Shown here piece after piece: positions 14,690-26,578 of a stretch of DNA of 64,000 nt (its first letter is position 1; each line of letters begins with the position of its first letter). The stretch covers positions 53,638,398-53,702,397 of the forward strand of contig NC_092521.1 in assembly GCF_037038585.1 (NCBI RefSeq), read 5' to 3'. The notes under the pieces were generated by a model, which was not told the DNA's origin, searched no databases, and was given only the letters and a program-made list of their open reading frames with translations. This DNA comes from Patagioenas fasciata. Its lineage: Eukaryota; Chordata; Aves; Columbiformes; Columbidae. A program made the translations under genes and the position numbers.

Positions 14690-14815
14690 GCGCACCTGCG
14701 CCCGCCCGCCGGCCCCGCCCCGCCGACCCCGCCCTCGGAGGCCCCGCCCTCAGAGGCCCCGCCCTCAACGGCCACGCCCCGTCCTAAGGCGCCCCGCCCG
14801 GCCTCACCCCGCCAT
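14690..14815. promoter_or_regulatory. GC-box (Sp/KLF) cluster in the core promoter
   Basis: The plus strand shows repeated CCCCGCCC cores (GGGCGGGG on the minus strand), including four units of a 15 bp tandem repeat at 14725-14784 (unit like GGCCCCGCCCTCAGA, the last copy diverged). GC-box arrays are established Sp1/KLF binding sites and commonly lie just upstream of TATA-less start sites. The position above the predicted exon 1 fits the TMEM200C promoter on the minus strand. Confidence 0.7.
14725..14784. repeat. 15-bp GC-box tandem repeat
   Basis: Four head-to-tail units of 15 bases, starting at 14725, 14740, 14755 and 14770. Each carries a CCCCGCCC-like core; the fourth has CACGCCCC. The repeat lies in the promoter part of the CpG island. 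Confidence 0.8.
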
Positions 14816-14835
14816 TCTGTGCGTGCCGAGCCGCA

Positions 14836-16815
14836 CCGTGCCCGTTGACCTTTGCTTTCCCTGACAGCATGAGGTCCTGTCTGCTCTCACCACCTCTGTC
14901 ATCCCTGGGTTCTCCAGGTCTCCCATTTAGAGGTCGGCACCAGGAAGCGGAAAGCCCCTCGGTCTCCTTTCCACCACTGGTGTCTCAACAGTCTTAGACT
15001 CAGCCACCCCACCTGTGGTTTTTCCCCTTAACTTTGCAAGAGTGTTTAGGGAGAACACCAATAAGCAGGTGAAGAGATGAACAAAGTAACGGATGATGAA
15101 AGTTCCAGCTGAGATACGTCACTGGTGTCACCCAAGATCTCGTTTTCAGCAGAGACCAGGAAATTATGTTCTCTTCTGAACTGCTTGGTGAAAACTCTGA
15201 TTAAATTGAAGCTATCACCTAAGCGAGACATAATCTAGTGTGTCCCATCACACTGCTTCCCCTATTTGTCAGTGGAGATTGCTGCTGATTGCTTTAGTCA
15301 AGACTTATTACAGGTCCACTGTGAGCTAGAAAGACACATCTCAGGCAGGTATCTCAGTAAATACAGAAAACTCATCCTGTGGCTTGAGTTTGCTCCTAAT
15401 ATACATTGCATGGTTTTCTGGGGTGCACAGACTGAACCTACCTTTTTGTACGGTGGCCTTGGATTCCTCTTGAATCTGCAGTGTGTCCTAGCCTGGGCCA
15501 AACCAGCTCGTCTACTGCTGCTTGGCCTCTTGTGTGGGAAGACTATACAGCCTGCCAGAAACTGAGAGGCAGTGGAGAGAACCTTTATGGTCTCAGACTG
15601 TGTTTTTAAAAAGAATGGATCCAACACAAGTTTGGAAAATTTCCAGAGAGATTATGCATATTCAGTTAAATTGTATATATTCCAGCCTCAACAATTCTGC
15701 AGTTCTGTGACTGTTCATCCAGGCTGTGCTATTACGTGTCTTTCACCCCAAATATCAGTGCCTGTTTTGAGAACAAACAAATCCTAAAGCTGCACATATG
15801 CATTTTAATGTCATTTGCAGTTTGTCTCAGCAAAATCACTTGGGGCACGTTTCTTTTAGTACACATATAACTTTTGGTTATGCAACAGGCTTGCAATATA
15901 AGATTTATTATTTAAGAACTTCTTTTGAAAGTGTGCTTTGAACAGTCTCGATAAACCCAAGTCTTCTGACATTCAGTAATTTGCTTTGTGTTCAGCCTAG
16001 ACTATCAGAGAAAACCAAACATATCACATCTGTTTCCACTGGAGACCTGTATCACATCAATAATGCAGCATCACCAGACTCTTCCCTGAAAGGCTCCTGT
16101 GTTAGAGAAAGAGGGAGAATGAGAGAGATTTTTTTAAAGGGCAAAGAGCTCTTTTTCCTATCTGAGTCATATTTTCTATTTCTGTCAAACTAAAGCATTT
16201 TGTTTAGCCATCTTTTTATACAACAGCATTTCCATATTTTCGTTGCTAAAGATTTGAGTGATTAGGCTATCATCATATTCACAGTTTTCAAATTACCCTT
16301 AGCAAAATGTGCTGTAGGTGAGGCCATATCCTGCAAAACAAAAAATATGTTCTTCAGTGAAAAGCTGCTGAGAGTGTTGTTCCGCAGTAGCTAGCAATGC
16401 AATCTTAATTTGCCCGACATGGTGAGGACCAGTTGTACAATGGCAGGCCGAATCCCTCAGAGCAAATTACCTTGCTGAGTCGTGTATCCCTACCTATCCA
16501 ACAGATTCTTATTTTTATTTAACAAATGCATTGGGAGCATAAATGAAACCTTTATTTTATTTTTAGTTGATATGGATTTTTGTGCTCCCAGCAGTGGAAC
16601 GGTTGCAAAAGGCATCTTTCCTGTGAGTCTGGTTTGCTGGCTGCCTGAGTTAATTTGTAACTGTCTGTGTTTGCATTGACTACAGAGCACTGCTGGCAGG
16701 CTCAGCGCCTGCCTTATTCATGTAACTTTCTGCATAATACCGTGCATTTACCATTAAACTATAACGAACATAAAAAATTATTAGGAATTGCGAAGAGGTT
16801 ATTTGACCTGGGTTT
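14836..16815. other. Upstream flank of TMEM200C, nothing recognised
   Basis: Composition drops back to ordinary levels right after the CpG island. Short frames (15266-15565 plus, 15298-15627 minus and others) look like chance. No CR1 or other repeat was identified before the pyrimidine array. Confidence 0.6.
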
Positions 16816-17245
16816 TCTTTCTCCTTTCTTTCTCCTTTCTCCTTTCTTCTCCTTTCTCCTTTTGCCTTTCCTGTCCTCTTTCTTTTTATTTTCCTTTCCT
16901 CTTTATTTTCCTTTCTCCTCTCCTCTCCTCTCCTCTCCTCTCCTCTCCTCTCCTCTCCTCTCCTCTCCTCTCCTCTCCTCTCCTCTCCTCTCCTCTCCTC
17001 TCCTCTCCTCTCCTCTCCTCTCCTCTCCTCTCCTCTCCTCTCCTCTCCTCTCCTCTCCCCTCCTCTCCCCTCCTCTCCCCTCCTCTCCCCTCCTCTCCCC
17101 TCCCCTCCCCTCCCCTCCCCTCCCCTCCCCTCCCCTCCCCTCCCCTCCCCTCCCCTCCCCTCCCCTCCCCTCCCCTCCCCTCCCCTCCTCTCCCCTCCTC
17201 TCCCCTCCTCTCCCCTCCTCTCCCCTCCTCTCCCCTCCTCTCCCC
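16816..17245. repeat. Pyrimidine-rich pentanucleotide microsatellite (TCCTC/TCCCC)n
   Basis: After an irregular CTTT/CTCC-rich lead-in (16816-16915), 66 five-base units run without indel from 16916 to 17245. There are 28 TCCTC units (16916-17055), an alternating TCCCC/TCCTC zone (17056-17100), a pure TCCCC block (17101-17185), then alternating TCCCC/TCCTC again (17186-17245). Every base on the plus strand is a pyrimidine. The minus strand holds long GGGGA runs. Open frames over this array (16667-17302, 16788-17282, 16903-17247) only translate the repeat and are not genes. Confidence 0.97.
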
Positions 17246-17874
17246 ATTTATCTATATAAAAATCACTATCTGGTTTCGTTAGGTAAACTTCACATTAGGT
17301 AAACTTTTGATGGTAAACTTCACATGGTTCTTCTCGGGATGTGGTTCAGTACCACAATGCCATCAATTTTAGTATAGCCACTTGAATATGTTCCACCCCA
17401 GTCTGGCTGGGTATGTTAGCTCTAATCCAGGAGGTGTGTAGCCAGGTTAACATATCTCAGCCCTCAGCAGGCCCAAGGTCCAAAAACAATTCAAAGGACA
17501 ACATAAAGTACTTGGTGCACGTACCTGAAATACTGTAGCATCTATGGGTTCCAGCCATAGACCTATATTTCCCAGTGTAGAGATTAGACAAAACAAAGAG
17601 AGAGGCTCTTTGTCAATATATTTTCATCCTCAGCACAAGATTAAAAGGATAAATAGGAAAAGGATTGTTAGAGGATCAGTATTAAAAGCGTAAGAGAGAG
17701 ACATTCTGCACAGGCTTTAGGTTTCCCTCAGTGATTTATCTTCTCAGTTTCTCAGACATAGAGTAACAGAAGTATCAAAGGGTCATTGTCATCTCAACGT
17801 ATATCCTGCTGGCAGAATGGCTTCCAGTCATAACAGTGGCTCTGGCCTGAAAGCTCATTGTAATTGTAGCTTAT

Positions 17875-17896
17875 TTAGCTAATTTTAATTAGCTAA
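17875..17896. promoter_or_regulatory. Perfect inverted repeat with homeodomain-type cores
   Basis: TTAGCTAATT, two T bases, then AATTAGCTAA: a perfect 10-base inverted repeat with a 2-base spacer. It contains several TAAT/ATTA cores, and more TAAT words lie just outside (17,860-17,925). It is about 3.2 kb upstream of the TMEM200C promoter. Calling it a regulatory site is inference; an AT-rich chance palindrome is possible. Confidence 0.35.
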
Positions 17897-18104
17897 TTCA
17901 TTACATTAATAAAAATTAAAGCAAATGTACATCTTGTACATATGCTTCACAGTATATTGTGCTACATGCCAAGATTTCCTCAGCCTATATTGCTGAAGTC
18001 ATTGCTTCATCTTATTCAGTAGCTGGGAAAGTTGTAAGAGCATCACTCCCAGTCTGGCCAATGGTCTCAGTGTTTGTTTTGTCTTGCCTTAGCCCCATAT
18101 ACTT

Positions 18105-18126
18105 TATTTGTTTGTTTGTTTGTTTC
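18105..18126. repeat. (TTTG)n short microsatellite
   Basis: About five TTTG units. Similar TTTG tracts occur near 8080-8095 and 37,195-37,230. Confidence 0.85.
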
Positions 18127-18406
18127 CATGGCAGTGAAGATTCTCATATGATTAATGGTGGAAACTCTGTTATGATTAATGATGATTTGATAACCAGTGC
18201 AGGGGAAAACAGCAGCACTGTGAATGAACTATGAGAAATCATCCTCACTGAGAAAATATGTGTTTGAAATCCTTGCAGGCCTACATTAAACACAGTGAAT
18301 CTGCATGGTGTATTAGATTCCTCTGGCTTATTTGATACATGGTAGAATCAGAGGCAACTTTTCTTTTCATTGTGTAGCAAGCCTGAGTCTAGGGAATCCA
18401 CTGAGA

Positions 18407-18424
18407 GCAAATTGCAATTTGCAT
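18407..18424. promoter_or_regulatory. 16-bp palindrome overlapping a POU octamer
   Basis: GCAAATTGCAATTTGC (18407-18422) is a perfect palindrome. It overlaps a perfect octamer ATTTGCAT (18417-18424, ATGCAAAT on the minus strand) and has a central C/EBP-like TTGCAA. It lies about 3.7 kb upstream of the TMEM200C promoter. Motif resemblance only. Confidence 0.35.
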
Positions 18425-21400
18425 GTCTACTGTTCTTTCAAAATTAATTACAGCAGATATACACATTGCTGGGAACATTTGTCAGGGTGAAAGAAATACA
18501 CAGCTATGAAATCTGATGATTGAAAGGTAAAGGGAATTAATACTTTAAGATGAAAAAGCTTTTTCATAAAAGAAAAAAAGTAAATACTAGTTCAGCTCTC
18601 TTCAGTTCTTACTGATATTCTCTGTTAATAGATTTTTATTTTCAAGGCATAAATGACACTAACCACTTTATAAATATATATGTCTTTAATTGGCATCTTG
18701 CAAAAGAATTGAAACTAGAGGAAACAGAATGGGAAGTGTTCCTGGGTCAATTGTGACATATTGCAGGACGTCTGTAATGGTTGCACCCTCAGGTTATGAA
18801 CCGTGCTCAGGGGCATATGTCACTCAGTTCCTTTTAAATGTTCTGAGCATGATTTCTCAGCTGGCTTAAAAAGAAATAGGAACCATTCAGCCATGTTATT
18901 TGCCTTCACTTTTGATTTGTTGATATAAGACAACTGCAAATAACTGCAAAAAACTGTACCTGTTATTTGTGGACACAAAATCACACAAAGACTAATAAAG
19001 AATACTTTCCAGACTATTTGCCTGGAAGGTAAGACCAGTGTAGCATTTGCCCCAGATCATTGTAATTATTTTTTTTAATGTTGTTCCTGTTCTGCTCATG
19101 GCTCTACAATGTAAACTCTTTGAGATGGAGGCCATCCCAAAGCAACTTGACCCTAGTTGCAATGAGATATCTCTGTACAAGTGTTTCGTGATTAGAACCT
19201 TCTTATTTTTTAAACATTTTTATTGTATATTTGAAGGTCTACAGCAACTGCTGTGAATGTGTATTTTGTAAGGCAAGTTCAAAAAATAGCTTATTTTATC
19301 ATCAAGCCTTAGAAATAGTATTTTCAGTGGGACAGCACTTGTCTATGAGAAATATTGACAAAATATTTTGGACAGAGAGTTGGAAAATGTTTTTATTGTA
19401 GTTTGTATCAAAAGTACATCACTTGCATATTGAAGCACTAGTAGGAGGGCAACATAAGAATGCACCAATAACATATGACTCCCACTGTCTTTTTTTAATT
19501 CTAGGACAGTAGGTGCTACAGAGATTTTTAGCCTTGGTAATTTAAAATTGTACATGTTCAAAAATAAGCTTGATACCAGAATTTTTGCAACTCTCTGCAA
19601 GGGTTTTTCAACAAGGAGGGAGATGCTCATGCCTTTTATCTGCATTGCTCATTGCAAGTCTCAACATCAGAGAGTTCTGGTGATATGAAAAAAGCTCAGT
19701 TCAGAAGTGGTCAGACAGGAGTGGTGGGCAGTTCACCTCCTCCACATGGGGATAAGACATCCATGAAGTGGAGTCAGCCCACCCAGTCCATGAGCTGGCT
19801 TAGTTGACCCTCACACAGAGCCTTGACTAGTTGGCAGATATTCTACAATGTTAATGATATCAGTGTTTCCCCCCTGTTTCTTGGGGATACACCTGCTGCT
19901 TCCCAGAATATCCTCAGGCTGCTGAGGAGGAGGGCTGCCTTTTCACTATAGAAAACACACAATAATGCACAATGCCCGTGTTAGCTGAGGAAATTCCTGA
20001 CTCGTCTGGTGAGGCACTGGAACAGTGCAACCGAGCATAGTCACACTTACAATTAATAATAAGATGATTTGCAGAAATCTGCTTGAAATCACAGTCTGTC
20101 ATTCAGGAGAATACAACGATGGCATTCTTCATTTTTAAGAGAAGGGTTTTATCAGACCAGCATTCACTGTGTATGTACTCCTGCCTATTGATAGCTGTCT
20201 TCGCCCTACATTATTAAAGGATTAATTTAGCATTTAGTAAATGGAAACTGTTACAGTATCTTTGTTATATGCTGTCAAGAGAGATTAACCCATTTTTTTT
20301 GTGTGTGTGTGTCATTTCACTTTCTCCATGACCTGTAATCACAGTCTTTTTACTCTACACTGGACATCTGATCCTCACTGTGGAAAGGCAACAAGATAAT
20401 GTAGAGTGCTTATCCAATAAAAATTTTAAGTACTATCAACAAAATTTGTCACAACCCTGATGAATTGTGGAGGTCCTTGAAGCTCTGTACTTCATTGCTG
20501 TCACCTTCAGTGTGATACAAGATATGCTCAAAAATGAAGACCTAATTTTCCCAAGATTTAATGATACATTTTGGGACCATAAAGGAACCCAGAAAATGTA
20601 TTAAAACTCTGGTGGATGAACCCTAGGTTTGCCAGGAGAGTCATCTTGTTTCCGCCAGCTCTTCCACAGGTTCTCTGTAGAGAAGGAACATTGGGGTAAA
20701 GTCAAGAACACATTTTAAATGTGCCAGGTACCACAAAAGTGTGAACATTCTGTGGTAAGAGCTAAACCCTTCACAGGCTTAGGGTAGCGTAGAAGCGAAT
20801 TGTAGTGTTCTTTGAGCTCTGCCATGCTCTGGACCCAAGTGCCAGTGTCAGTGTACTGATATATTTTTCTCTTCAGTCACGCTTAAGTTGTGCATTAAAT
20901 TACTCTAATTCATAACAGTAGCAATATATATTTTCATAACTTAATGTTAAAATAGTGAACTGTGCCCTGAAGTTGTAGAATGGTGATTTAACAGTGAGCA
21001 GTAGGTGCTAAGTCCTAAAAGTAGGTAAAAAAACCAAAATCCTTTTCAGAACTAGAACTTGAACTTTGTAGTTAAATAACACTTAGAGACTCAGATTGTA
21101 GGCCATTGTTTATTAAATATAATTCATAACACTTTACATGGAGGACTTGATTATTATTCTTTTGATATTCATGACACATATTGTACCTCTACTTTGACTC
21201 TGAATGTTACTGTTGCAACATTCAGTTATATTAGTCAAGTGCCTGGTATTACAGTAATAATTCTCAATCAGTTTTTTAACTTTAAAGGTATCAAATAGTA
21301 TAATTCAAAGAAAGTCCAACTTGCTAAATTGCCTTTTTGCATTGATACAAGCAACCTGAATTTATAGAATGAAGGAGATCTACAGGAAACATCATAGTTT

Positions 21401-23159
21401 TACCAAAACCAGGGAATATTCACAGCAGAAAGCCAATAGGAATATTTTTTCTTTCCTATTGGAAACATTACCATGAAAGAGTGAAACAGAATAAATGAGG
21501 AAATTATGAACATCCCATGTGCTTGCTGTTCCTATTGCTTTCATTACCAAAGAACTCTCCTTAAAGATAAAAAATAAGGCAGCCTTTGAGTTGTAGAGGC
21601 TATAAAAATGTGTCTTACTCTGATCTTTTCAACACTACCACTGGGGTAGGTCATGACCTGGTTAATCTATATAACTGAACAAAAGTCAATTAACTTTCTA
21701 TAGAGTTTGACCAGACACACTGAAAGGAAAATTTGCCCTGCAGGTGCTGTGGGATTCTGTATGTGAGTAAAGCAAGCAGGCTTTGACCCCAAATGTCAAG
21801 CACTAACCTACTGTTCATGTAGGTGAGAGCTTCGCAAGCCTCTTCAGGCTTGGGTGTTCCTGAAAGACACAGATATTCCAGGCAGGAAGAAAAAGCGTGC
21901 CTCATCTTGTGATGCAGAACATAACTGATTTTCAGTCTGTGTTTATATCTTTAGTTATTTTTAGAGAGTTATTTTGCTGAGTTTTATTTCTAGATATTAA
22001 TGGTACAGAGAAGGTGCCCTAAAGCACTCAAAAAGGCAGAACCTGAAATAATTTTTTGGTTTTCCTGAAATTCAGTTTTGGGTAGATTGGGCTATTAAAC
22101 AGAAGGATGGGAAGGGATTTTTCATGCTCTATTTTCTCTTTACTCGTTTGAATATTTTGGGTGTGAAATCAAGCTTGTCATGTACGCTGGTTAAAAAGCC
22201 TCAACTCCTCCATTTACTCTGCATTCTGTTTTCAGTGAATGCTTATTACTCATGCATAGCCAAGAGTATGAGGATCACAGATGCCTTAAGAACAGTGTAT
22301 TTAACTTTAAAATAACCAATCAGAGCTTAAGAAAATACTAAGCAGATGTTTTGAAGTAATACGTGCAGGTATAAATCAGGGCAGGGTTATACAAGTAACT
22401 GTCTCTATCACAGCTTCTGATGAGGACTCAACCACAGTCAGAGCACTTACACTCTTGGTTACTTCTGCTGTTCCTAAGTGTCCTCACCACAAAAGGCTGT
22501 GTCAGTTCCTGTCTCAAATATGACATATTGCATGACAAGTGGGTGGAATTCATCTCACCTAACTTTGGAAGGCTTTAACATGCCTACATCATTTCTAGAG
22601 CATGACAGATCTGGTCTTCTGTAGGAGTAGCAGTTTGAAAGGAGTGTTTTTTTGGAGATACCTGGTTCCTCCTATTGATTATAGCAGGACTCTGAACTCT
22701 AGGTTTCCATGTTGCAGATTTTCACATTTCAGACTTTTCCCTCCGCTTACCTGTACTACTTATGTGACTTCCTTTAGAGCACTTTTGCTTAGCGTCATGA
22801 GAGTTCAGCAAGGTAGCAGATCTCAGGGTCACGTTCCCCAGATTTCTATTCTGCATCTCACAATGCTTTCTACATCACAATATCAGGGTAAGTACACACA
22901 TCAGTGTCTTCATGCCTCTTTTTCTATGTATGCATCCTTGAGGGAATTCTTCATTTCTGTTGAAGACTGGATATTATTTTTGCTCTGTATTCAGATATTT
23001 AAATTATTCCTGATTAGAAATTCGATTGATGGATGTGCTGAAGTGTAGACAAGATTTTTTAGAGGGAGATAAATGGACAGGACAAACACTCTACAAGAAT
23101 GACAGCTTGTTGCATTTCACTGAACAACATTTTTGAGAACAGTAAATAACTCTTGAGTG

Positions 23160-23350
23160 GCAGGAACACATTGTAATGGTGGCTTAAATAGCAAGAAGCA
23201 GTTGCAAAACATTTGGGTGTGGAAAGACATGTTCTTGAAGTTGTATGATGAGCTTGCTCCAGCCCTTCAGCACAGATACCAGAATGAGAGGTCCTTTGGT
23301 AATAAGGAAAAGTGCTTTGACTGCACTCTGAAAGCCTGCTACTCTAATCT
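23160..23350 (+). mobile_element. Possible Harbinger-type transposase relic
   Basis: The plus frame ending at 23366 reads NIWVWKDMFLKLYDELAPAL and then continues with an EKCF...LKACYS pattern. This resembles the N-terminal part of PIF/Harbinger transposases, where a 'F..LC..L.P.L' helix is followed by an 'EKRVA..LWKLAT...YRS' block. The frame breaks shortly after, no catalytic DDE residues can be seen and I found no terminal inverted repeats. The resemblance is from memory and weak; chance is a real alternative. Confidence 0.3.
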
Positions 23351-26300
23351 GATGTTGATCAGTTGACAGCATGCCTGAGGCTGGGGATGCCATGGAGGAG
23401 GTCGTATATAACCATGTGCGTAAGACCACTGAGCACATCCTTATTCACAAGGAATTTGAAGCAGTGATTATTCTGAACTGAGGTAGGAGCAATAACAAAT
23501 GTTAGGTGTGACCTGTGGACACCTACTCCAGTTCTGGCATTCCTCCCCTTATCTCATTTATTCATCCACTCAGAGTCCTCCTTCCATCATTAGGTACATG
23601 CTGCTGAGTCTCCATGGTTAGTTTGCTAACTATAAAACTGCAAAAAGAAGCTGCATAAGGTTCATTTAGACATTCATAGACAGTAAAGGTGCAGGCAGTG
23701 TGACTTCCCTGATTGGCATAATCAACATATTGAGGATTCAAATATCTACAGAGATTCTGAGATGTTTATAGTATTCTGGCTAACTGAGGAGATAAAAAGG
23801 GAAGAAAAAAGTCCTGAAAGATCAGGTGTGAGCAGCTGAAGAGAGTATTATAGGACTTATTAAACAGGAGACAAGCCACACTCTCCACATCCAAAAGGCA
23901 GCATAACACACTGGCCATGGTTAACTAAATCTCATGTAATGTTTCTAAACCCAAAGGCTGCTGAGTGCGAGCTTAAATCTGAACTGTCTTAACTTTTGGG
24001 TTTGGTATTTGCATGACTGTATGTATGCCTTTTCTCAGCATGAAGGTGGACATCTTCAACTTTATTTAACTGCATCTTGAAAGAGAAATCTGTTACCTTG
24101 CTAAAAAGAGAACTCATCACTTGACACTTCATGGTGTCAGGGTCTCCCCCTCAGCACCATTACCTGTCAGGCTGGTTCCTGAGGCTTCTATAACTGCATC
24201 TTCCCTAGAGCTACCCCATAGCACAGAGGACCATGCTGGCTTGCTGCAAATACAAGTATTTTACCTCTGTACTTCCAGAAATCACTCTTTTCCTCATTCT
24301 GCATGTAGAGATAAAACCTTTACTTCCTTTCTGCTCCCTCTGTAGCTGATGCTTTTCTGTCTCAAATCTTCCATTTCCAGTTTTTGAAGAGTTTCTCAGT
24401 ACTAATGGTGGGAAAAATCTCACTAAGAATATTGGACATGCCACATGGGATCAGGTAGAAAACTGATCTACTGAGTTCAGTGTTGTGTCTCTGAAATAGC
24501 CTGAAGAAACTTCAGGGTAAAACTGTGCTGTCTTCTTTTCCCCTCCCCTCCAAATGTTAAAAAGGTGAAGAATCGACAATCTGAAAGCATGTGAACTAAA
24601 AATTTCTTAAACAAGGTGAATTATTATTTTTTTTTTTTGAGCATTAGCTAAAATTTTACAAGAAAACAGTATTTTGAAATTGTCAAAATGACATCCTTGC
24701 CTAAACTTGTTAAATATTTTTTTTTTCCAATTATTGTCTGATAGTTTTGATTTTGGAGAATTTATTGCATTCATGGAATAACTGTCCCTCCCACATCCTC
24801 AAGATATTCATGGAGCTGATGTGGACTCAGACTCATTCCATCTAGCATATAAGCGTGAGAGTGACTAAAGGAAAGATGCAGAAGAATTGTCTGAGGAAAC
24901 TGAAGGGTTATGCGCAGACTGATACTCTAATTTGAAGTCTAGGTGGAGTGCCCATTTAATTGAAATATAGAATAATGAAGCAAAGCTGATTTGGATAGAC
25001 TTCCTGATGGATTCTGGAAATGGGAATATACTACTTCATTAAACATAGCTATGTTGCAAGCAGGTTAAGCCGATTTGGTTTCTTTATCAGTGGAAGTAGA
25101 GACAAATGTCTTTCCAGTGTGTTATTTGAGACAAAAGGGATGCAAAAATATTATCCAAGCAAGAAAAACACATCGGAGAGTATTAAACTTTATGGCGACA
25201 AGATACTGTGATGGATTTCTATTCTCCAGAGCTTTGTGCAGATATTTTATAGTTAGTGATAAAATAAATGGGATACTTGGCATTTGCAGAAAGGTGATCT
25301 GGGAACCAGCGGAATAGATAAGAAATTTCTTTCATAAATTGATGTGAAAAATCAGGGAATGCATTTTGTTCCTGGTCATGCCAGTGTAAATCTTCAGTAA
25401 CACTGCTTTCAATGAATGATGAAATTGATGTAACAGAAAGTGGCCTTTGTGTTTCAGATGAGTGAATCTCAAAAGCTGTATGCTCTTTGTTTTACCCCTT
25501 GTAACACTTGCTTTTGCCATTTATTTTACCTAGAGGAGATCTTAAAATGTTGTCAATCTCCACACCACTCTAAACTCACACCTGGGATGAACCAAATTTA
25601 AATATGAAACAACCTGAACTGAGGCTATTCTAGGTGGACTATTGCCATGCTAATGAATAACAGATTAAATGAAGCCCTCTGTGGGCTATGATGACCCAGC
25701 AGAGTTAAAACTTTAAGACCAAGTTTCTAGAAGCTCCAACTCCCATCCAAACAATGCTGTGGACTGCGTAAAGCCTTTCCTCCCCACTGACACTGGCCGG
25801 CTGCATCCAGCTGCAGGAAGCCCAGGGTAATCCACACCATTATGAGACCCATGGAATGTCATGATCCTGGTATGCTACAGTCATCCTCCACTTTCTGCCA
25901 CTGTAGTGTGGAGGTAAAGTTAAGTTAACATGGGCAGCACTGTGCTGTTGATATGGTGCCAGTGACATTGCAGATGGTTGGTGACATGGGAAGTGACCAA
26001 TTTCTAGCTTGTTCTTCCACAGCCAACCCACTCATTTTGGAACATCAGCCATGAAGGATTTAATATCTAGATACAATGAGGATATAATGGAACTGGCAAT
26101 TCCACTATCACACTTGTCTAGCACTGTTGCTGTTAGCTCCCACTCAGAGACAAATATCCAACACTTCATATGTGTTTGACATGAAAAGGACTGCAGACTT
26201 GAAGCAGAAACCTGGCTGGGCTTGCGACCTAATTTGCAGCAATTTCCCAACCACACAAACTACAAAAACAATAATCAGAGGTACAAAGCCAATAAGAAGC

Positions 26301-26501
26301 TGCTGTATAGACATTCTACAAGACTTTGTAAGGCATAGCTGGTATTTGTCTTGTAAACCAACTAGGGAAAACTAGAGTTGTATCTAAATACTTCCTTAAA
26401 ACACTGTCTTGAAAAACAGAGAGCATATCCATTATTTTTCAAATACTTTTCTCTAAGTGTTTAATCAAGATATCACTCAAAATTTTGTTATGTAGTTTGG
26501 T

Positions 26502-26578
26502 TTCATAAAATTGTGTGGGTTGGGAGGGACCTTTAAAAATCATTTACTCCAACCCCCAGCGCTTTCTTGAAGTGCAGG
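26502..26578 (-). mobile_element. CR1 3'-end fragment
   Basis: A segment reading 'ggttgggagggacctttaaa' followed by 'atcatttactccaaccccca' matches the reverse complement of the last part of the avian CR1 3' UTR. Only about 75 bases are recognisable and the octamer tail is eroded, so this is a very short or decayed insertion. Confidence 0.75.

Larger units (their letters stand above)
13880..14835. promoter_or_regulatory. CpG island over the TMEM200C 5' end
   Basis: Composition changes sharply from AT-rich to very GC-rich with abundant CpG from about 13,880, and returns to ordinary sequence just after 14,835. This is the only CpG island in the window. It covers the predicted noncoding exon 1 and its donor, as expected for a broad TATA-less vertebrate promoter. 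Long open frames on both strands here (14215-14619, 14234-14635, 14242-14775, 14472-14864) are typical GC-rich artefacts with Arg/Pro/Ala-rich translations and no recognisable domain. Confidence 0.9.
17246..26501. other. Gene-free region with candidate motifs
   Basis: AT-rich noncoding sequence between the pentamer array and the CR1 fragment. It holds the two palindromic motifs at 17,875 and 18,407, a short (GT)n at about 20,300 and the doubtful transposase relic near 23,200. The 148-residue frame at 22602-23048 is the longest here and matches nothing I know. Confidence 0.6.

Noticed and set aside
14215-14864. Several frames of 130-177 codons in the CpG island
   Set aside because: GC-rich sequence has few stop codons; the Arg/Pro/Ala/Gly-rich translations show no domain. 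The plus-strand ATG at 14215 is part of a YY1 motif.
16667-17302. Long frames across the pentamer array on both strands
   Set aside because: They translate the microsatellite only (SSPLL-like or RRGEE-like repeats), since a stop-free repeat is open in several frames.
22602-23048. 148-codon plus-strand frame just before the possible transposase relic
   Set aside because: The composition is low-quality (Ser/Leu/Phe/Cys-rich) and it has no resemblance to a transposase or any other protein I know.
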